Source of the DNA: Pseudomonadales bacterium
GTDB taxonomy: Bacteria; Pseudomonadota; Gammaproteobacteria; Pseudomonadales; Pseudohongiellaceae
Assembly (NCBI GenBank): GCA_024234365.1
Contig: JACKOK010000005.1
Span: forward strand, 124,001 to 188,000
Direction: 5' to 3'
Length of the DNA: 64,000 bases
The notes below the pieces were generated by a model that was not told the DNA's origin, did not search any database, and saw only the letters and a program-made list of their open reading frames with translations. Every line of letters begins with the position of its first letter. Position 1 is the first letter of the stretch. The translations under genes and the position numbers were made by a program. Shown here piece after piece: positions 1-8,701 of the stretch.

Positions 1-84
1 GGCATCGAAGGGGTGAGGCCCGTTTTCCTGGGCCGCTGCGCCAAGGCTGATGAACAGCAGCAGAAGCAGCGGCCAGGGCTTCAC
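1..84 (-). CDS. N-terminal part of an exported protein (possibly DUF3108), cut by window edge
   Basis: A GTG codon at 84-82 opens a reading frame that runs off the left edge, giving 28 residues. They read as a signal peptide: a Lys near the start, five leucines, then LGAAAQ as a likely signal-peptidase site. The GTG overlaps the purN stop (GTGA), so it belongs to the purM-purN transcript. In many gammaproteobacteria a DUF3108 periplasmic protein follows purN, and that is my guess from context. The visible residues alone do not identify a family. Confidence 0.6.
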   Translation of the reverse strand, partial: MKPWPLLLLLFISLGAAAQENGPHPFDA

Positions 85-731
85 AGGCTTTTTTCCCGTA
101 TGCCCTGCACGCCCAGGCGTTCCCCATCCAGCCAGGCAGCATTGTCGCGCATGCACAGGCGGCCAGAGGCAAACCAGTCAACGGCTTTGGGATAAATCCT
201 GTGTTCCTGTACGAAGACACGGGAGGCCAGGGAGTCGCGGGTGTCGTCTGCGGCCACCGGGACGATGGCCTGCAGGATCACCGGCCCCCCATCGAGCTCT
301 TCGGTGACGAAATGCACGCTGACACCGTGCTCTGGCTCGCCTGCCTCCAGTACGCGTTCATGGGTGTGCGTGCCACGGTAGGCCGGCAACAGGGAGGGAT
401 GGATATTGAGTACACGCCCGCTGTAATGCTGCACAAAGCCGGCGCTGAGAATGCGCATAAAGCCTGCCAGCACGAGCAGATCCGGCTTGAAGGCGTCGAT
501 TTCGGCCATCAGGCGCTGATCAAAGGATTCGCGGTCCGCAAACTCACGGTGGTCCAGCACACGGGTGGGGATACCTGCCTTGCGGGCTCGTTGCAGGCCG
601 AATGCATCCGCCTTGTTACTGATCACAGCGCTGATGCGATAGGGGCTGCCCTCGGCGTGGTCGATCAGGGCCTGCAGATTACTGCCGTTGCCCGAGATCA
701 GGACGACGACGGAGCAGGGCGTGGCACTCAT
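81..731 (-). CDS. purN: Phosphoribosylglycinamide formyltransferase 1
   Basis: PurN transfers a formyl group from 10-formyl-tetrahydrofolate to GAR, the third step of de novo purine synthesis, in the cytosol. The 216 residues match the family length. An N-terminal nucleotide-binding segment (VLISGNGSNLQAL) is followed by the catalytic block NIHPSLLP around residue 107, with the active-site Asn and His, and later TEELDGG carrying the catalytic Asp. The ATG overlaps the purM stop (ATGA), so the two are translationally coupled in the order purM-purN. About 15 extra residues at the C-terminus (after VDWFASGRL) look like the usual variable tail. Confidence 0.96.
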   Translation of the reverse strand: MSATPCSVVVLISGNGSNLQALIDHAEGSPYRISAVISNKADAFGLQRARKAGIPTRVLDHREFADRESFDQRLMAEIDAFKPDLLVLAGFMRILSAGFVQHYSGRVLNIHPSLLPAYRGTHTHERVLEAGEPEHGVSVHFVTEELDGGPVILQAIVPVAADDTRDSLASRVFVQEHRIYPKAVDWFASGRLCMRDNAAWLDGERLGVQGIREKSL

Positions 732-1795
732 TGAGCTTCACCTTCCAGTGCGACCGGGGCGGCATCGGTGGCTGCGCTGCGGATCGTTCCGATTTCGCAG
801 GCTCCCTGATTGTGTTGACGCAGGATCTGCAGTGCGGCCTCGCAATCCTCAGCCGGTACGCAGACGATCATGCCGATGCCGCAATTGAAGGTGCGCAGCA
901 TCTCGTTTTCCGCGATATTGCCGGTGCGCTGCAGCCAGTGGAAGACTTCCGGGCGTTTCCAGGCGGACAGATTGATGACGGCCTGAGCACCTTCTGGCAG
1001 TACGCGTGGCAGGTTCTCGACAATGCCGCCGCCGGTAATATGTGCCAGCGCATGTACGCGTGCGTGGCCTTTAAGTGCCTGGATGGCCTTGACATAGATT
1101 TCGGTCGGGCGCAGCAGAACTTCGCCCAGGGTGCTGCCCTCGAACGGGGTATCCAGTGCGGTGGCGCTGACTTCCAGAACCTTGCGGATCAGAGAGTAGC
1201 CATTGGAGTGCGGGCCGGAGGAGGCCAGACCAATCAGTTTGTCACCCGGCTGAACCTGATTGCTTTCAATGATCTCGTCCTTTTCGACAATGCCGACAGC
1301 GAAGCCAGCCAGGTCGTAGTCGCCTTTGCTGTACATGCCCGGCATCTCGGCGGTTTCACCACCGATCAGGGAACAGCCGGCCTGTTCGCAGCCCACGCCG
1401 ATGCCTTCCACCACCTGAGTGGCCAACGCCACATCGAGCCCTGCCGTGGCGTAGTAATCGAGGAAAAACAGGGGTTCGGCGCCGCACACGATCAGATCGT
1501 TGACACACATGGCAACCAGATCGATGCCGATGGTGTCGTGCTTGCCGCTCTCAATGGCGAGCTTGAGTTTGGTGCCGACGCCGTCGGTGGCGGAAACCAG
1601 TACCGGCTTGCGATAGCCTGCCGGAATCTCGCACAGGGCCCCGAAGCCGCCCAGGCCGGAAAGTACTTCCGGGCGTCGGGTGCGCTGGGTGACGGTTTTG
1701 ATCTTCTCGACCAGCGCATCACCGGCATCAATATCCACGCCAGCGTCTTTGTAGCTCAGGGAGGGTTGGGGGCTTGCATTCGAGTGTTGAGTCAT
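728..1795 (-). CDS. purM: Phosphoribosylformylglycinamidine cyclo-ligase (AIR synthetase)
   Basis: PurM closes the imidazole ring (FGAM + ATP to AIR), the fifth step of purine synthesis. I place the start at the ATG at 1795, giving 355 residues beginning MTQHSNAS. A longer frame extends upstream to 2095, but that stretch lacks family similarity, overlaps the divergent DUF2066 gene and would make the protein about 100 residues too long. Family marks include the N-terminal SYKDAGVDIDAG block with the dimer glycines, DGVGTKLKLA, and GGGIVENLPRVLP near the C-terminus. It is coupled to purN by a 4-base overlap. Its promoter should lie in 1796-1937, shared with the opposite gene. Confidence 0.96.
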   Translation of the reverse strand: MTQHSNASPQPSLSYKDAGVDIDAGDALVEKIKTVTQRTRRPEVLSGLGGFGALCEIPAGYRKPVLVSATDGVGTKLKLAIESGKHDTIGIDLVAMCVNDLIVCGAEPLFFLDYYATAGLDVALATQVVEGIGVGCEQAGCSLIGGETAEMPGMYSKGDYDLAGFAVGIVEKDEIIESNQVQPGDKLIGLASSGPHSNGYSLIRKVLEVSATALDTPFEGSTLGEVLLRPTEIYVKAIQALKGHARVHALAHITGGGIVENLPRVLPEGAQAVINLSAWKRPEVFHWLQRTGNIAENEMLRTFNCGIGMIVCVPAEDCEAALQILRQHNQGACEIGTIRSAATDAAPVALEGEAQ

Positions 1796-1937
1796 TGAGG
1801 GGTCTCGTGGGCTGCTAAGTACTGGCGCGAATTTTACCATTGCCAAGCCCGGCAGGGTAAGTCTTGCAGTGGATTCCGGACAATTTAAGCCCTGCTGCGG
1901 GGAGGGGGGAGGCGTGTCATAAGGGGGCATATCGGGT

Positions 1938-3026
1938 ATGATGCGCCGCATGAGATTCATGCCTTTCACCCTGAAATTCCTGCGCCTTTGGCCTTTGCTG
2001 CTCTGCCTGGGCAGCCCCTCGGCATTTGCCCTGATCGTCAATGGCCTGTATGAACAGGAGATCGTGGTGCAGGGGCAGGGCGATGCCGAGCGCATCCGGG
2101 CCTATCGCGAGGGCCTCAGCGCTGTGATCCTCAAGATCACAGGGGAGGAGCGCTGGCTGCGCAACTCTGCCGTGGAGCGGGCGGTCCGCGATGCCCAGAG
2201 TTATGTGCAGGAGGTCAGCTATCACACCAGCTCCGGGCCTGCGGAGCAGCGTAATTTCATCAGTGTTCGCTTCGATCGCGCGCTGGTGGACAATATGCTC
2301 AATACCGCTGGCATCCCCGTGTGGGACCAGAACCGGCCCACGGTCATGTTATGGCTGGCCGTACAGAACCCGGATGGACGTCGTGAACTGCTCAGTGCCG
2401 ACTCGGATCACCCCCTGCTGGAGATCGTGCGCGAATACTCCCGTCTGCACGGTTTGCCGCTGCTGTTTCCGCTGCTGGATCTTGAGGACCGGCGCCAGCT
2501 GCCCATCGATGTTGCCTGGAGTCTGGACGATGAGGCCATTCGCGCGGCCAGCGAGCGCTATGGCGCCGATGCCATCCTCAGTGGCCGGGTGCTGGAATCC
2601 ACCGGGGGCGACCTGGTGGGCCTGTGGCAGTTTCTCTTCCGCGAGCAGGTGGAAACCTTCGACAGCTTTGAGCAGAACTTCAAACCCTATGCGGATGCCG
2701 CGCTGGAACGCATCACGGCACGGTTGTCCAGTCACTACGGGCTGATTCGCTTGAGTGCGCCATTGCCGGTGCGCCTGCGGGTGGAAAACGTCGACAGTGC
2801 CCGCGATTATGTGGACGTGCTACAGTATATCCAGAGCCTGGCCGTGGTGGACAATGCATCCACCGCCCTGCTCAACGGTGCCAGCCTGGAGCTGGATGTG
2901 ACGCTGATCGGCAATCCCTTCCTCTTTACCGAGTTTATTGCGCTGGGTCGGGACATGCAGCCGGTTCAGCCCTTCGACCCCGGCCAGGAACAAACGCCTG
3001 CGCTCCACTACCGCTGGGTACGCTGA
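1938..3026 (+). CDS. DUF2066 exported protein
   Basis: This 362-residue protein starts with a signal peptide: a basic MMRRMRFM start, a hydrophobic stretch LRLWPLLLCLG and a likely cleavage after SAFA. It is predicted to be periplasmic. The conserved N-terminal block with REGLSAVILKITG and the position between purM and hda match the DUF2066 family, which is widespread in gammaproteobacteria and has no established function. Three nearby ATGs (1938, 1941, 1950) leave the exact start open. hda follows 3 bases after the stop, so the two are co-transcribed. Confidence 0.85.
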   Translation: MMRRMRFMPFTLKFLRLWPLLLCLGSPSAFALIVNGLYEQEIVVQGQGDAERIRAYREGLSAVILKITGEERWLRNSAVERAVRDAQSYVQEVSYHTSSGPAEQRNFISVRFDRALVDNMLNTAGIPVWDQNRPTVMLWLAVQNPDGRRELLSADSDHPLLEIVREYSRLHGLPLLFPLLDLEDRRQLPIDVAWSLDDEAIRAASERYGADAILSGRVLESTGGDLVGLWQFLFREQVETFDSFEQNFKPYADAALERITARLSSHYGLIRLSAPLPVRLRVENVDSARDYVDVLQYIQSLAVVDNASTALLNGASLELDVTLIGNPFLFTEFIALGRDMQPVQPFDPGQEQTPALHYRWVR

Positions 3027-3029
3027 CGT

Positions 3030-3746
3030 ATGAGCAATGCGCCGCGCCAGATGGCCTTGCAGGTTTCCCTGGATGACTCTGCCACGTTTGCGAATTTCTT
3101 TGTCGCGCAGGCCAATCGTCAGTCCGTGGCTTATCTGTCGGGCAGTGCCGGTACGGAGCTTGAGTTTTTCACCTATCTCTGGGGCGGCGTGGGGGCGGGC
3201 ACATCCCATCTTCTGCAGGCGGTCTGTCATGATGCCGATGCGCGTGGGCAGGCCTGTTTCTATCTGCCTCTTGCCCAGGCGGCGGACTACAGCCCCGATG
3301 TGCTGGAGGGGCTGGAGTGTTTCCCGCTGGTCTGTCTGGATGACCTGGAAGTGATCGCGGGCCAGGATGCCTGGGAGGGTGCGCTGTTCACCCTGTTCAA
3401 TCGTCTGCGGGAGAGTGGGTCGCGTTTGCTGGTGGCAGCTCATTGCAGCCCGCGGGAATTGCCCGTGCAACTGCCGGACCTGTTGTCACGTTTGCAGTCC
3501 GGTGTGGTGTTTTCCCTGCAGGTGCCAGGCGACGAGGAGAAGCGTGAAGCTCTGCAACTGCGGGCCCGACAACGCGGCATCGAGCTGAGCGACGAGGTGC
3601 TCAGTTATGTGCTGCAGCGCAATGAGCGCAGTATGCGTGGGCTGTTTTCTCTTCTGGAACGCCTGGATCAGTTTTCCCTGCAAACGCAGCGCCGTATCAC
3701 CGTGCCCCTGGTGCGGGAGTTGATGGAGCAGGCATCCGCAGATTGA
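3030..3746 (+). CDS. hda: DnaA regulatory inactivator Hda
   Basis: Hda is an AAA+ protein related to DnaA. With the DNA-loaded beta clamp it triggers hydrolysis of DnaA-bound ATP and so limits re-initiation of replication. The 238 residues begin with a short clamp-binding stretch (RQMALQVSL), then a P-loop-like GGVGAGTSHLLQA near residues 51-63, in which the usual Lys is Thr, as is common for the degenerate P-loop of Hda. Walker B is LVCLDDLEVI, followed by NRLRESG and the C-terminal lid with NERSMRGLFSLLERLD. It follows DUF2066 with a 3-base gap. Full-length DnaA is excluded because there is no DNA-binding domain IV. Confidence 0.93.
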   Translation: MSNAPRQMALQVSLDDSATFANFFVAQANRQSVAYLSGSAGTELEFFTYLWGGVGAGTSHLLQAVCHDADARGQACFYLPLAQAADYSPDVLEGLECFPLVCLDDLEVIAGQDAWEGALFTLFNRLRESGSRLLVAAHCSPRELPVQLPDLLSRLQSGVVFSLQVPGDEEKREALQLRARQRGIELSDEVLSYVLQRNERSMRGLFSLLERLDQFSLQTQRRITVPLVRELMEQASAD

Positions 3747-3764
3747 GTGCCCATGCGTGGCGGG

Positions 3765-4148
3765 CTAGAGGGACACCTTGTAGAACTGGCGATAGCTGCG
3801 GATATACACGATCAGTGCACTGAACAGGCCCGATAGCAGAAGCGTCACGAGAATCCCGTAAATGCGCGCCTCTTGGGTGAATGCCGTCTGCACACCCTGA
3901 ATGAAATACAAAAGCACCAGAAACGACAGCCACGCGTAGGCGCGTAAGCTGCGCTTATGCAGGCTGGGAATAAAGATCAGCAAGGGCAGGGTTTTTATCA
4001 GCCACAGCATGATAATGGCGGGCAGATTGCCACCGGGTATCTGCCACAGGCCATAGCCGGTGAAAAGCAGCAGCAGGGCATAAAAAAACGCCAGTACTGT
4101 GCGCTGGGACTTGTCGATAATGGCCGGAGGTGTCTCGGATGCTGTCAT
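3765..4148 (-). CDS. DUF2069 family inner-membrane protein
   Basis: A 127-residue protein with four hydrophobic segments (about residues 15-35, 40-60, 67-85 and 93-113) and a basic C-terminal tail, so it is predicted to be in the inner membrane. Length, topology and position next to wrbA and convergent to hda fit the DUF2069 family, of unknown function. It converges on hda with an 18-base gap that has no clear hairpin. It is 22 bases downstream of wrbA on the same strand, so a two-gene transcript is likely. Confidence 0.8.
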   Translation of the reverse strand: MTASETPPAIIDKSQRTVLAFFYALLLLFTGYGLWQIPGGNLPAIIMLWLIKTLPLLIFIPSLHKRSLRAYAWLSFLVLLYFIQGVQTAFTQEARIYGILVTLLLSGLFSALIVYIRSYRQFYKVSL

Positions 4149-4170
4149 AGTGTTCTGCGTGGTGCCTGGT

Positions 4171-4779
4171 TTATTTATTCATTTGCAGGGCGATGCTGCC
4201 AATGCGTTTTCCTAATGCCATACACATGGCGCTTTCCTGACTGTCTACCTGTCGATCGTTTTTCTGGCCTGCGTGATGGCTGGCACCGTAGGGGGTGCCA
4301 CCGGATTGTGTGCTCATCAGTCCTGGTTCGCTGTAGGGGATGCCGCAGATCAGCATGCCGTGGTGCAGCAAGGGGTTCATCATGCTGAGCAGCGTGCTTT
4401 CCTGCCCGCCGTGCAGGCTGGAGGTGGAGGTGAACACGGCGGCGGGTTTGTCGATCAGGGCGCCGGAGAGCCACAGGGCACTGGTGCCATCGAGAAAATA
4501 TTTGAGGGGGGCCGCCATATTGCCGAAACGGGTTGGGCTGCCCAGAATCAGACCGCTGCAATGGCGCAGGTCTTCCTCGCTGCAGTAAATGGCGCCGCTG
4601 TCCGGAATGTCTGGCTGTGTTGCCTCGCATACGGGCGACACAGCGGGAACGGTGCGCAGCCTCGCTTCGATGCCGGCCTGCTCCACCCCACGGCCGATCA
4701 GGCTGGCCATCTGCTGCGTTGACCCATTGCGGCTGTAATAAAGAATCAGGATATACGGGGCGGGTTTGGTGCTCGGCAT
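4171..4779 (-). CDS. wrbA: NAD(P)H:quinone oxidoreductase, WrbA family
   Basis: This flavodoxin-like enzyme binds FMN and reduces quinones by two electrons, avoiding semiquinone radicals. Of 202 residues, the N-terminal phosphate loop is YYSRNGSTQQMA (about 14-25). The FMN-contacting GSPTRFGNMAAPLKYFLDG (about 99-117) is the hallmark of the WrbA subfamily. TSTSSLHGGQE follows, and the late GGTPYGASHHAG is also typical. It lies upstream of the DUF2069 gene on the same strand. Confidence 0.92.
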   Translation of the reverse strand: MPSTKPAPYILILYYSRNGSTQQMASLIGRGVEQAGIEARLRTVPAVSPVCEATQPDIPDSGAIYCSEEDLRHCSGLILGSPTRFGNMAAPLKYFLDGTSALWLSGALIDKPAAVFTSTSSLHGGQESTLLSMMNPLLHHGMLICGIPYSEPGLMSTQSGGTPYGASHHAGQKNDRQVDSQESAMCMALGKRIGSIALQMNK

Positions 4780-4879
4780 GCGTCTGTTTCCACAGCTTGG
4801 TGAATGAGGCCGCTATTGTAACGTGATTCGGGAAGGCTGTGGCAGTGCTGCGGAAGCGCTGAATAACGCTGTTGTCTCT

Positions 4880-6250
4880 CTATTCAGAGCTTCCCTGGCC
4901 GTCCTGGTCCCGCTGTTGTGGGGCAGGGATGAAGTGCATGTCTCCCAGATGCTGAGCGCTGTGCTCTTCCAGCTGGTCCAGATACGCCTTGACACTTGCG
5001 GTGCTGCGCAGGTGTTCGCCGGGCAGTATGTTCTGCGGGGCATAGTGGCGTATCTGCCTCCACAGGGCATCGATGCGCGCATCATCCACGCTGCCGGCGG
5101 GCAGGAAGCCGGGAGGATCCTGATCCGTGCGCACAAGGAAACCGATACCGGTCAGGATATCGAGAATATCGTCGATGATGATCGGGTTCAGGCGTAGCCT
5201 TTCTGCCAGTTCGGTGGCGTTCAGTGGCCTTTGCTGTTTCTGGAAGCGTTCAATCACCAGCCCTGCCACACTGAGAATGCTGGCTTCCTGTTCTGCCAGG
5301 CTGAGGCGGGGGCGTCGCCGGCCGAGGCGGACGCGGGCCGGGTTCTGCAGGTAATAGGCAATGCTGGAACCGGTCAGCAGCACCAGCCAACCCAGATAGA
5401 TGAAGATCATCACCAGAATAATGGTGAAGAAGGCCAGGTAGATGAGTTCGTTGCTGCTGGAATTGGCAAACACGCTCTTGAAGAAAATGCCCATGGCCTT
5501 CCAGATGATAGTGGTCATGAAGCCACCGATCAGTGCCGGCCCGAAGCGCACACGGGTGTTGGGAATGAAACGGTAGGCAAATGCAAAGGCAAGCGACATG
5601 AACAGAAACGCGAACAGATTGCCGGTAAGCTGCAGCAGGGAACCGCCGAAACTGAGGCTCTCCAGATAACGGGCGAAGAAATTGGTATTGATAGAGGAGC
5701 TGATGCCGACGGAGACAAAAATCAGCAGAGGGCTCACGATCAGGGCGAAGAGATAATCGCTGACACGGGTGGCCAGTTTGCGGCCTTCGGAGACGCACCA
5801 GATGAAATTGAATGCGGTCTCTATCTTCTGCATCATGGTCAGCACGGTGTACAGCAACACGCCGAGGCTGACAAAACCCAGCACATCGACGCGCACATTG
5901 CTGACGAAGGTGATGATATTACGCGTCACTTCCTCACTGCGCTCGCCCAGGGGCGCCAGCAGATTGAGCAGGGCGGGCTCCATGGCATTGTGTGCGCCGA
6001 GCCCCTTGAGGACGGAGAAGGTCAGGGCTAGCAGGGGAATGAAGGCGATAACGGTGTAGTACACCAGCGACATTGCCCGCATGCTGAGCTCGCCCTGCGC
6101 GAGATCGCGAATGACGGCATAGGCCACCTGGAAGGCCCGTAAACCTGCCGCCCGTAGGCGGGAATCTTCCGGCCCCGGGGGCAGCAACAGACGATCCAGC
6201 AGCGTTTTGAGCTGCGCTGTGCGCGACAGAAGGCGCTTGCCATCATTCAT
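4880..6250 (-). CDS. YihY/UPF0761 family membrane protein with C-terminal winged-helix-like region
   Basis: The 456-residue protein has a hydrophobic core of about six membrane segments between residues 40 and 300, with the family's conserved AMSLVYYTVIAFIPLLAL early on. That matches the YihY (formerly BrkB, wrongly called RNase BN) family, whose function is not settled. The C-terminal 140 residues are soluble: ERFQKQQRPLNATELAERL then PIIIDDILDIL reads as a winged-helix-like fold, an extension seen in Pseudomonas-type members. Upstream on the same strand lies proS, separated by a GC-rich hairpin at 6274-6293. Confidence 0.85.
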   Translation of the reverse strand: MNDGKRLLSRTAQLKTLLDRLLLPPGPEDSRLRAAGLRAFQVAYAVIRDLAQGELSMRAMSLVYYTVIAFIPLLALTFSVLKGLGAHNAMEPALLNLLAPLGERSEEVTRNIITFVSNVRVDVLGFVSLGVLLYTVLTMMQKIETAFNFIWCVSEGRKLATRVSDYLFALIVSPLLIFVSVGISSSINTNFFARYLESLSFGGSLLQLTGNLFAFLFMSLAFAFAYRFIPNTRVRFGPALIGGFMTTIIWKAMGIFFKSVFANSSSNELIYLAFFTIILVMIFIYLGWLVLLTGSSIAYYLQNPARVRLGRRRPRLSLAEQEASILSVAGLVIERFQKQQRPLNATELAERLRLNPIIIDDILDILTGIGFLVRTDQDPPGFLPAGSVDDARIDALWRQIRHYAPQNILPGEHLRSTASVKAYLDQLEEHSAQHLGDMHFIPAPQQRDQDGQGSSE

Positions 6251-6273
6251 TCTGCACGCTCCTGCAGGCCAAT

Positions 6274-6293
6274 GCCCGCGAATGATCGCGGGC
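6274..6293. terminator. Perfect 8-bp GC-rich hairpin downstream of proS
   Basis: GCCCGCGA and TCGCGGGC flank a 4-base loop. The hairpin begins 5 bases after the proS stop codon, where a terminator would sit. There is no T-run on either side, so it is either a Rho-assisted or pausing structure or a processing site rather than a classical intrinsic terminator. Confidence 0.45.
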
Positions 6294-6297
6294 GGCG

Positions 6298-8052
6298 TCA
6301 GTGGGTGGGGTTCAGCGCAATGGCCTGGCGCAGAAAGGCGAGAATCTCGTCCGCTGGCACCATCTCGTTGTCCTGAGCCCTTCGTGAACGGTATTCCAGA
6401 ACGTTCTGTTCAATACCGCGCTCGGACACCACGATGCGGTGCGGGATGCCCATCAGCTCCATGTCGGCAAACTTCACGCCGGCACTGGTCTTTTTGTCGC
6501 GATCATCCAGCAGCACTTCATAACCGGCTTCGCTCAGCTGGCTTGCCAGTTTTTCGCTCAGGGCGGCGACTGCTTCGCACTTGTGGGCGTTCAGCGGAAT
6601 CACGGCGATGTGGAAGGGCGCGATATTGTCCGGCCAGATAATGCCGCGCTCGTCATGGCTCTGTTCGATGCAGGAGGCCACGATGCGGCTGACGCCGATG
6701 CCGTAGCAGCCCATGATCATGGTGATGCTGCGACCGTTCTCGTCCAGCACGCTGGCATTCATGGCTTCGCTGTACTTGGTGCCGAGCTGGAAGATGTGGC
6801 CCACTTCGATACCGCGCTTGATCTGCAGGGTGCCCTTGCCATCGGGGCTGATGTCGCCCTCACACACCTTGCGGATATCCGCCGTGCTGTCGTAGCGGCA
6901 GTCCTGCTCCCAGTTGGCGTCGATCAGGTGGCGGCCGTTCTGGTTGGCGCCGCAGACGAAGTTCACCAAAGAGATCACACTGGTATCGGCGAGCACGGGA
7001 ATCGGCAGGTCCACCGGCCCCAGGCTACCGGGTTTGCAGTGCAGGGCGCTCTCGATGACGCTGTCCTCCGCCAGGGTAAAGGGAGAGGCAACAAGCGGGT
7101 GCTTTTCGGCCTTGATCGGGTTGATTTCCTGGTCTCCGCGGATAAGCAGGGCGACCAGGCCGCTGGGGTTGCTGTCGTCCGCAACGCCCTGAACCACCAT
7201 GGTTTTTACCAGGCGACGCGCCTCCAGGCCCAGCAGGGCCGAGACCTCTTCGATGGAGTGGGCGTCCGGGGTGTCCACCAGGGTGCCGGCGGGTTTTTTC
7301 GTCTCGCCGGCCGCGTAATCCTGATCCACCAGCGTGCCGGTGGCCATCTCGATATTGGCGGCATAGGGGCTGTCGGAACTGAAGACGATTTCGTCCTCTC
7401 CTGAATCAGCCAGGACATGGAATTCATGAGAGGTGCTGCCACCGATATTGCCGGAATCGGCGAGAACGGGGCGGTATTCCAGCCCAAGGCGTTCGAAAAT
7501 ACGGCAATAGGTCTGGTGCATCAGCGCATAGGTTTCCTGCAGGGATTCCTCCGTGCTGTGGAAGGAATAGGCATCCTTCATCAGGAATTCGCGGGCTCGC
7601 ATGACGCCGAAGCGGGGGCGGCGTTCGTCGCGGAACTTGGTCTGAATCTGATAGAAGTTGGCCGGCAGCTGGCGATAGCTGGACAGCTCATTACGGATCA
7701 GGTCAGTGATGACCTCCTCGTGGGTCGGGCCCAGGCAGAAGTCGCGTTCATGGCGGTCGACGAAGCGCAGCAGTTCCGGCCCCATCTTGTCCCAGCGGCC
7801 GGATTCAATCCACAGATCGGCCGATTGCACGACCGGCATGGAGACCTCCATGGCACCGCTGCGGTTCATTTCCTCACGCACAATGGCAGTGACCTTGTGC
7901 AGCACCCTCAGGCCCATAGGCAGCCAGGTGTACATGCCGGTGGCGAGTTTGCGGATGAGGCCGGCCCGTACCATCAGCTGGTGGCTGACGATCTCGGCAT
8001 CGGCAGGGGTTTCTTTGAGGGTGGCGATAAGATACTGACTGGCACGGATCAT
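6298..8052 (-). CDS. proS: Prolyl-tRNA synthetase, bacterial (ProS type 1)
   Basis: This class II synthetase charges tRNA-Pro. At 584 residues it is close to E. coli ProRS (572). It starts MIRASQYLIATLKE. Motif 2 is RPRFGVMRAREFLMKDAYSFH (about 138-158). The insertion (editing) domain that removes mischarged alanyl-tRNA lies between about 220 and 400, as in bacterial ProRS. Motif 3 is GCYGIGVSRIVASCIEQ (about 443-459), followed by the anticodon-binding domain. Upstream at 8067-8094 lies the terminator of the HU-like gene, so proS should have its own promoter close to its start. Confidence 0.97.
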   Translation of the reverse strand: MIRASQYLIATLKETPADAEIVSHQLMVRAGLIRKLATGMYTWLPMGLRVLHKVTAIVREEMNRSGAMEVSMPVVQSADLWIESGRWDKMGPELLRFVDRHERDFCLGPTHEEVITDLIRNELSSYRQLPANFYQIQTKFRDERRPRFGVMRAREFLMKDAYSFHSTEESLQETYALMHQTYCRIFERLGLEYRPVLADSGNIGGSTSHEFHVLADSGEDEIVFSSDSPYAANIEMATGTLVDQDYAAGETKKPAGTLVDTPDAHSIEEVSALLGLEARRLVKTMVVQGVADDSNPSGLVALLIRGDQEINPIKAEKHPLVASPFTLAEDSVIESALHCKPGSLGPVDLPIPVLADTSVISLVNFVCGANQNGRHLIDANWEQDCRYDSTADIRKVCEGDISPDGKGTLQIKRGIEVGHIFQLGTKYSEAMNASVLDENGRSITMIMGCYGIGVSRIVASCIEQSHDERGIIWPDNIAPFHIAVIPLNAHKCEAVAALSEKLASQLSEAGYEVLLDDRDKKTSAGVKFADMELMGIPHRIVVSERGIEQNVLEYRSRRAQDNEMVPADEILAFLRQAIALNPTH

Positions 8053-8066
8053 TCGACAGGAACCTT

Positions 8067-8094
8067 AAAATGCGAAAAGCAGCCCGGGGGCTGC
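8067..8094 (-). terminator. Intrinsic terminator of the HU-like gene
   Basis: On the minus strand GCAGCCCCCGGGCTGC (8094-8079) forms a 6-7 bp GC-rich stem followed directly by TTTTCGCATTTT. It lies 64 bases after the HU-like stop codon and just before proS, so it would separate the two transcripts. Confidence 0.7.
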
Positions 8095-8117
8095 CTTTCT
8101 GCGGAACTGACACACAG

Positions 8118-8159
8118 CTTCCGTGTCAGGGCGTGGCCCGGAACACGGAAGGTTTTTTT
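8118..8159 (+). terminator. Hairpin followed by T7 facing the plus strand
   Basis: CTTCCGTGT (8118-8126) and ACACGGAAG (8143-8151) form a perfect 9-bp stem, followed by G and seven Ts (8153-8159). The layout is that of an intrinsic terminator for plus-strand transcription, although both neighbouring genes lie on the minus strand. It could stop antisense transcripts entering the HU-like gene. On the minus strand it is a stem without a T-run. Confidence 0.4.
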
Positions 8160-8541
8160 ACACAGCAAATTCTTTCAGCTTTTTCAAAGGCAGAATCTTG
8201 ACGCGGGTGCTCGCCGGCTTCTTCGGAATGTCCATGAACTCACCCGGTTTAAACGGATTCGGTACATTCTTGCGAGCGGGGCGCGCGGGACGGGTCACAG
8301 CCTTGATCTTCAGCAGGCCGGGCAGGGTGAACTCACCAACGGCGCGCTTTTTGATGTGACGCTCAATGATCAGCGACAGTTCGTCCAGAACCTCGGACAC
8401 CTGCTTCTTGCTCAGGTTGGTGTTCCCGGAGATTTCATTGAGAATCGCTGTCTTGGTGTACTTCTGCTGAATCGCAGAACTCTTTCTTGCTGGAGTGGAT
8501 GCTTTCTTGGTGGTCTTTGATGCAGATTTTGCTACAGCCAT
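8158..8541 (-). CDS. HU/IHF-like DNA-binding protein with lysine-rich N-terminal tail
   Basis: A nucleoid-associated protein of 127 residues, longer than HU (about 90). Residues 1-28 are a low-complexity basic tail of Lys, Ala, Ser and Thr with repeated KK/KS steps. The HU fold starts at about YTKTAILNEIS and includes LSKKQVSEVLDEL, the conserved GEFTLPGLLKIK turn and a DNA-binding arm RPARPARKNVPNPF, in which the usual RxGRNPQTG tip is altered to RKNVPNPF. It has its own promoter (8673-8701) and terminator. It is probably a minor HU paralogue that compacts DNA. The tail resembles histone H1-type tails, which is inference. Confidence 0.85.
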   Translation of the reverse strand: MAVAKSASKTTKKASTPARKSSAIQQKYTKTAILNEISGNTNLSKKQVSEVLDELSLIIERHIKKRAVGEFTLPGLLKIKAVTRPARPARKNVPNPFKPGEFMDIPKKPASTRVKILPLKKLKEFAV

Positions 8542-8672
8542 GCCCGTTTCTCTTTTTAATAATGAAGGTTGTTTCGTATGTTGCTCCCGCGAACGGGGAG
8601 AACCCCAGGAGTTCTTCCTGTACTTTGTTCTTCAGACGTGTACAAGTCCATTTACGCCTTTGTGGGGCTCTA

Positions 8673-8701
8673 TTTATATAGCTTTTGCCAGGGGCTAGCA
8701 A
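8673..8701 (-). promoter_or_regulatory. Sigma-70 type promoter of the HU-like gene
   Basis: On the minus strand TTGCTA (8701-8696), a 17-base spacer and TATAAA (8678-8673) make a good sigma-70 promoter. The start codon is at 8541, so the transcript would have a leader of about 125 bases. Confidence 0.6.

Noticed and set aside
1796..2095. N-terminal extension of PurM
   Set aside because: It would overlap the divergent DUF2066 gene and exceed the family length by about 100 residues.
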